64,000 nt of DNA from Gnetum montanum (taxonomy: Eukaryota > Streptophyta > Gnetopsida > Gnetales > Gnetaceae): contig MNCI01025305.1 of assembly GCA_015680685.1 (NCBI GenBank), forward strand, positions 252,927 through 316,926, given 5' to 3'. A model generated the notes under the pieces. It made no database searches and was not told where the DNA came from. It saw nothing but the letters and a program-made list of their open reading frames with translations. Position 1 is the stretch's first letter. Every line of letters starts with the position of its first letter. A program made the position numbers and the translations under genes. Positions 59,553 to 64,000 of the stretch are shown here, one piece after another.

Positions 59553-60090
59553 TTCATCTCAAGATTAACCGACAAGCTACACCCTATGCAACACTTGCTG
59601 AAAAAAGGGGTTAATTTCGAATGGACCGACGATTGCCAACGTGCGTTTGACAGCTTAAAACAAGAACTGCAAAATTTACCGACGGTTTTCCCACCACAAA
59701 GGGACTTGCCATTTTACATTTACCTCGCAACTTCGGACATAGCGTTAGCCGCATTACTTTGTCAAAGGAGGGACGATGGGTTGGAAGTGCCCATCTACTA
59801 CTTGAGTCATGCTCTATGTGCGTATGAAACGAGGTACAACGATGTCGAGCGTAATTGCCTAGCATTAGTTTTTATGCTTAAAAAGTGTAGGCATTATCTT
59901 TTTCGTAGCAAGGTCAACATCATCTGTAAAAATAACATTCTTAGGGCCATTACGCACAACTTATACGAGAGTAGTAAAATAGCTCGCTGGAAGGCTATCA
60001 CCGCAGAATACGATCTACACTATATTGGCCAATCATCTACGAAAGGCCAAGCGATAGCTGACCAGTTAGTAATGTTACCAATTAACAATG
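59553..60090 (+). pseudogene. RNase H of element 4
   Basis: Same frame as RT after one TAG. Connection region LQFIR-x-FISRLTDKLHPM, then FEWTDDCQRAFDSLK and the RNase H block YIYLATSDIALAALL, with YETRYNDVERNCLALVF. Degrades RNA in the RNA-DNA hybrid. Open over its length. Confidence 0.75.
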
Positions 60091-60840
60091 AAGCGACTAT
60101 AGAACCAGAGTTCCCTGACGAACATGTATATAGTTTAAGCCCTGTCTTGACAGGCCCTAAAGCAACGTTGTATTTCGATGGAGCTTCAACCGCTAGAGGT
60201 GGTAGTGCTGCCACTATTATTACGCTATCACCTAAGGATGTGCGTCTACACACTTATCGCTTGACCTTCCCCTGTACGAATAATGTGGCAGAGTACGAGG
60301 GGCTCCTTAGGGGATTACTAACTGTCAATGAACTTGATGTTCGACACCTGGCAGTTAGGGGCAATTCGATGCTTATCGTAAATCATATCACAAGGGCCTA
60401 CGCCTGCAAGGTTGTACATTTGCAACCCTACTACGATAAGGCTAAAGATCTTCTGAGCCGATTTGTGACCATCGATGTCCAGCACGTGCCACGCACGGAT
60501 AACACACTGGTTGACGCACTGGCAACACTGGCTCTGAACGTGCCTTCACATCTTTTTGACACATGTCCTGCATTGATAACAGACTGTGCAGATCCTATCA
60601 TCCAGACGGTGCAAATCTCTTCTCTTCTCGAGGAAAGCACATCGGAATGGTACGACGACATTAAAACTTACCTTTTACAAGGCGAACTACCGTCTGAATT
60701 AACACGCGTGCAGAAAGATGCGATACGCAAGCGGGCTAAGCAATACATCATCATCGGAGACAGCACTCTTTGTAGACGCTCCTTTGATGGTGTGCTGCTT
60801 ACTTACGTTGAAAAAAACCAAGCGTAGCATATAGTCAACG
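60091..60840 (+). pseudogene. archaeal-type second RNase H (aRNH) of element 4
   Basis: The segment LYFDGASTARGG, NNVAEYEGLLRGL, AVRGNSMLIV and TDNTLVDALATLA follows the order of archaeal-type RNase H, a hallmark of the Tat lineage. Asp (FDG), Glu (AEYE) and the last Asp are kept; the third catalytic position is Asn instead of the usual Asp (GDS to GNS). The frame ends at a TAG at 60828. Confidence 0.8.
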
Positions 60841-61428
60841 AAATTCACGAGGGACTGTGCGGCGGCCACGTAGCGCCACGGGCTATGGCCCTAAAAATCC
60901 ATCATTTAGGATACTACTGGCCGCGCATGGAAAAGGATTGCCTGACAAAGGTTAAAACTTGTGACACGTGACAGTGTGACGCGAATCTCATACACGTGTC
61001 ACCTACAGAATTACATACAACGCAGATAACATGGCCATTTCAACGATGGGGACTAGACATTATAGGCCCCATCATGTCGAAATCTTCCGCAGGTCATAGC
61101 TTCATTATTACCGCTACTGAGTATTTCACAAAGTGGGTAGAGGCCATTCCCCTGCGAAAGATCACATCTTAGCAGATTTGCCATTTTATCCTGGACAATA
61201 TAGTAACCAGATTTGGTCTCCCAATGACTATTGTGACCGACAATGGGCCACAATTTAGTAGCATGGAAACCAAATTTTTCTGTGATAACTTGGGCATTAG
61301 ACAATCTTTTTCCTCCCTCTATTACCCACAAGCAAATGGTCAAGCTGAAGCAACGAACAAAGTGATCATCAATCGGCTCAAGAAAATGCTCGACGGCAAC
61401 AAAAGGCGGTGGCATGAACAAATCCTCT
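60841..61428 (+). pseudogene. integrase of element 4, cut by element 5
   Basis: Zinc region HEGLCGGH with Cys near 60960; catalytic Asp in WGLDIIGP (61050), Asp in VTDNGPQFSS (61235) and Glu in GQAEATNKV (61345). The frame is lost after KRRWHEQIL at about 61428, where unrelated LTR sequence begins. Two or three stops. Confidence 0.8.
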
Positions 61429-63050
61429 ATGTACCGCCTGAAATTGTCGGTCCCTGGCCGGAAGGAGAAACAGAGACCGTGGGATCGCGGGACGAGCATA
61501 GATGACCCTACCTTCGCTTGAGGGTAAGCTGGAATGCACGAAGGTAGAGTACCTTGGGTGGTTTGCACGCGGATCAGACAAGGATTTCTCCGAGCGTCAC
61601 CGAAGTGTTATACGCTGGGTTATGCGTAAACAGTGTAGCGGGCGTAAAACAGAGTGAACCGTGAAAACAGGGCATAAACAAAATGTAGATGGCATAATAG
61701 CGTAAACTGATATACGCAGCGTGAACTAAGCGTAAACCTGAACACAACGTAAACAGGGCGTAGACTAGGTGTAAAGCGTAAACAGGGCGTAAACAGGGCG
61801 TAAACAGGGCGTAAAGCGTAAACAGGGCGTAAAGCGTAAACAGGGCGTAAAGCGTAAACAGGGCGTAAACGGCGTAAACAAGATGTAAACAGCGTAAACA
61901 GGGCGTAAACAGGGCGTAAACGACGTAATCAGAGTGTAAATGTAAACGAGCGTAAGCAGAAACACATGCAAGAAGTCAACGTAAACTGTAAGTTGGAAAC
62001 TGTAAACTGTAAACTGTATTATGAAGTGGAAATGTAGTACACCGGTCTAATGCAGTTGTGGTTGAACACAAGGCGGACGTAAAGCCCCGGTGGGTGCAGG
62101 GATGCGGCTGGTTCGCACGGTAGGCGGAGTGTAGAGACTGTGCTCGGCGTACAAAACTTCCAGCGTAGGCATAAGAGGTTTTGGTTTGCAGCGTAATTGC
62201 TCTGGGGTCTGCTCTGGTAAATTTCTGCCGACCTCGAATACATGGAAAACTGGGCTTTTTATAGGTGGGGTTTTACCGGGAAAACCAAGTGTTTCGATTC
62301 TCAAAATTGCCATGTGTGACTTCAAATGTAGCCAAAGTCGTCTGAGGTTCACGGGGACCTGCTTCTTGCTGGACAAGTGCCAAACTCGAAATTTTTGTGG
62401 TGTTTCATTGGCCCCTCTTTGTTGACGCTTGGAGGAATCGACCTGAGAAGCATCGACAAAGAAGCGCAAAACACCACAAGTAACTTGATAAAAGCTTTGT
62501 CCCTTGCCACTTGAGTAGACGTCATCGTACTGTGTTTAGTAGTGTGTGGGATTGAAAAAGGTGAGATTGGTAGCCGGTAGGAGAGAAGGGATTGTGGGGA
62601 TTGGTGACTGCCCAAGGGATCATGCTGGGGAAATGGGATGCTCAGGTGTGCGGCATGCCGGTCCTCGTCGATAGCCATTTTTTTGGCAGACTCAGAATTC
62701 AGGCATGCAATGTGCATCCTTTGGCGGAACAATGCTCTTGGTTAGTGTTCAAGAGAGCTTGTTGTTAATGCCAAAGCCACGAGGTAATGTTTTGCATTCT
62801 TTGGAGGAACAGCACCCTTCTTTGGGGAAACTGTAAGCGAAGAGCCAAAGCCATGCAACAGGATATTTCTTGATTGCTTTTGACATGAGTACCTAGTTTC
62901 AAGACCGATACCTTCCCGCCTGGGGCTTGTATGGGAAGTGCCAAGGGTCCCGTTTTTTTTTTTTGGAAAATTGTTCTTGTACTCATGTGCGAATATTGTA
63001 TTTTGTGTGTTGCGACTGCTATAATATTTTGCAGTGTGCAATAGTTTGGT
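61429..63050 (-). repeat. 3' LTR of element 5
   Basis: The left edge is at the break in the element 4 integrase. The minus-strand TATA-like CTATAAAAAG lies at 62255-62264. U5 contains the 11-bp tandem array at 61740-61960. The right edge (U3 start) was not determined; 63050 is a rough limit. Reading frames in this stretch are not credible genes. Confidence 0.45.
61740..61960. repeat. GCGTAAACAGG tandem array
   Basis: About a dozen copies of GCGTAAACAGG, many head to tail (61787-61870), with shorter GCGTAAA and GTGTAAA derivatives to both sides. Confidence 0.85.
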
Positions 63051-63399
63051 GAACAGATAGTGAATTTTCAGGGAATAGGAATGTACGGGTTAACGGTTTG
63101 ATTTAGTCTTGCAAGGTGGATTAATGGACATTGCCTCATCTTGTTGCCTATGATGAAATGCACTCTCGTACAAGAACTTCTAAGTGTCATCCTGCAAAAA
63201 TAACTCCAAGGAGACAAGAAAACCATGAGTGAATAAATGAGCTCAGATCTAAACAGCTGGAGGTGAACAAAAATATTGGGGACGATTCAGAGCACTGAGT
63301 GCGAATGTCAACGATGGTGATGAGATTGTGTGCCGATGAGGGATGCAATGAATCTGATGAATGAATACGGCTGTGGAGTGAAGAGTCAGAGATAAACGT

Positions 63400-63735
63400 G
63401 CCAGTTTACAGTCTTAACGGACTATCAAGGGTTAGTTTTGTGTCATAACCCGTTGGACATTGCCCGTTTAGCGTCGTGGCGGACGGTACATTGCCAGTTT
63501 CGAGTCTTAGCGGACCATGCAGAGGCAAGCTAGTTTATAGTCTTAACGGACTCTGATGGTTGAGACGGTGGCAGTTTACTGTCATGCTGGACAGATGCTA
63601 GTTTATCGTCGTTGTGGACACTGTGGGATTGGTTTTAAGTCATAACCCAGGATTGTTCTGTGGTATCAGTTTATAGTCGTGATTCCAGGACTAGCTGTGG
63701 TATCAATTTATAGTCGTGATTCCAAGACTAGTACG
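63400..63735. repeat. degenerate tandem repeat after the integrase of element 5
   Basis: About ten units with core AGTTTATAGTCTTAACGGAC at a 30-45 bp period. On the element strand the core reads like TAAGACTATAAACTAG, close to the GCCTTAAACTAG core of the repeats in element 4. Confidence 0.75.
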
Positions 63736-63750
63736 TACATGAGCTCAAAT

Positions 63751-64000
63751 TTATGTATAAAACGGTTTCAGGAACAAGTGATTGGTTGGATTTGCAAATT
63801 CTTTTCCGTCCATGTCAGCTAGCTTGAAAGCTCCATGGTCGAATGCTTTGATGACCAGGTAAGGCCCTTCCCAATTGACTAAGAATTTATCTGGGTGTTC
63901 TCGAACAGCCTTAAGCACGAGGTCTCCTTCTTTGATGGGATGTTTATGAACATGTTGCCGATGTCGTTGCCGCTGTTGTTTTTGGTACCATTCGATCTGA
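63751..64000 (-). CDS. integrase C-terminal domain of element 5 (partial)
   Basis: Open from the window edge to a TAA at 63751. It contains GDLVLKAVREHPDKFLVNWE followed by GPYLVIKAF, the GPY/F module that ends Ty3/gypsy integrases, and finishes with NHLFLKPFYT. It binds DNA or host chromatin during integration. No stops in this stretch. Confidence 0.8.
   Translation of the reverse strand, partial: QIEWYQKQQRQRHRQHVHKHPIKEGDLVLKAVREHPDKFLVNWEGPYLVIKAFDHGAFKLADMDGKEFANPTNHLFLKPFYT

Larger units (their letters stand above)
47835..61428 (+). mobile_element. Tat-type Ty3/gypsy element with antisense spliced gene (element 4)
   Basis: Base composition jumps at 47835, where the LTR of element D breaks off. 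Plus-strand order: 5' LTR with TATA at 48593, gag-protease (49627-53380), a 5-kb insert holding tandem repeats and an antisense gene, then RT, RNase H, archaeal-type RNase H and integrase (58420-61428). Two RNase H domains mark the Tat lineage of Ty3/gypsy. The integrase is cut at about 61428 by element 5, so the 3' part and 3' LTR are outside the window. Much less decayed than the Athila-like copies, so likely younger, in line with the nesting order. Confidence 0.8.
61429..64000 (-). mobile_element. Ty3/gypsy element 5, 3' end, inserted in element 4
   Basis: Read on the minus strand: integrase C-terminus (64000-63751), a tandem-repeat tract (63400-63735), then an LTR that ends at the integrase of element 4 (about 61429). 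The rest lies beyond the window. The left edge begins TGTACCGCC on the plus strand. Confidence 0.7.

Noticed and set aside
61740-61960. Regular short repeats considered as a CRISPR or telomere-like array
   Set aside because: There are no spacers of uniform length, the unit is not telomeric, and the location inside an LTR explains it.
61765-61971. 68-codon minus-strand frame with repeated FTPCLR words
   Set aside because: It is only the translation of the 11-bp tandem repeat.

Overview
This looks like one window of a large, repeat-rich nuclear plant genome, probably a gymnosperm or other big-genome seed plant. That is inferred from nested, heavily decayed LTR retrotransposons around a single host gene with a 1.5-kb intron; the species cannot be named from sequence alone. 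No bacterial, organellar or CRISPR-like features are seen.

Layout. 1-3133: 3' end of a decayed Athila-like Ty3/gypsy element (its extra ORF plus 3' LTR). 3180-4390: LINE remnants. 5574-14401 (minus): an Athila-like element without RT or integrase that carries gag and a long extra ORF (aORF). 15312-23754 (minus): a structurally complete Athila-like element with two LTRs, a perfect 5-bp target-site duplication, gag, RT/RNase H and integrase, but no protease. 25.6-31 kb: the one host gene, a PBS1-like receptor-like cytoplasmic kinase in five coding exons. About 32.8-47.8 kb (plus): another aORF-bearing element, split by a fourth (34678-44653, plus) that has gag, protease and aORF but no RT/IN. 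47835-61428 (plus): a Tat-type Ty3/gypsy element (gag-protease, RT, RNase H, second archaeal-type RNase H, integrase) that inserted into the LTR of the preceding element. 61429-64000 (minus): the 3' end of a fifth element, inserted into the Tat integrase.

Two things stand out. First, the Tat-type element carries, between protease and RT and on the opposite strand, an eight-exon gene (57996 down to 53988). All seven introns have GT-AG ends and keep one reading frame of about 1,115 codons. The gene has its own TATA-like site, an exon resembling an FCP1/NLI-type HAD phosphatase, a coiled coil and an acidic tail. Introns on the antisense strand would survive retrotransposition.

Second, at least four Athila-like copies share a sense-strand extra ORF in the env-like position. 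In the three copies whose 5' part is in the window it starts M-[A/T]-P-K-R and has its own upstream promoter: a cluster of GATATC-like motifs next to a TATA box, the same module found in the LTR U3 regions of the family. Most coding copies are pseudogenes; their in-frame stops can nearly all be explained by C-to-T changes. The kinase appears to be the only intact host gene.
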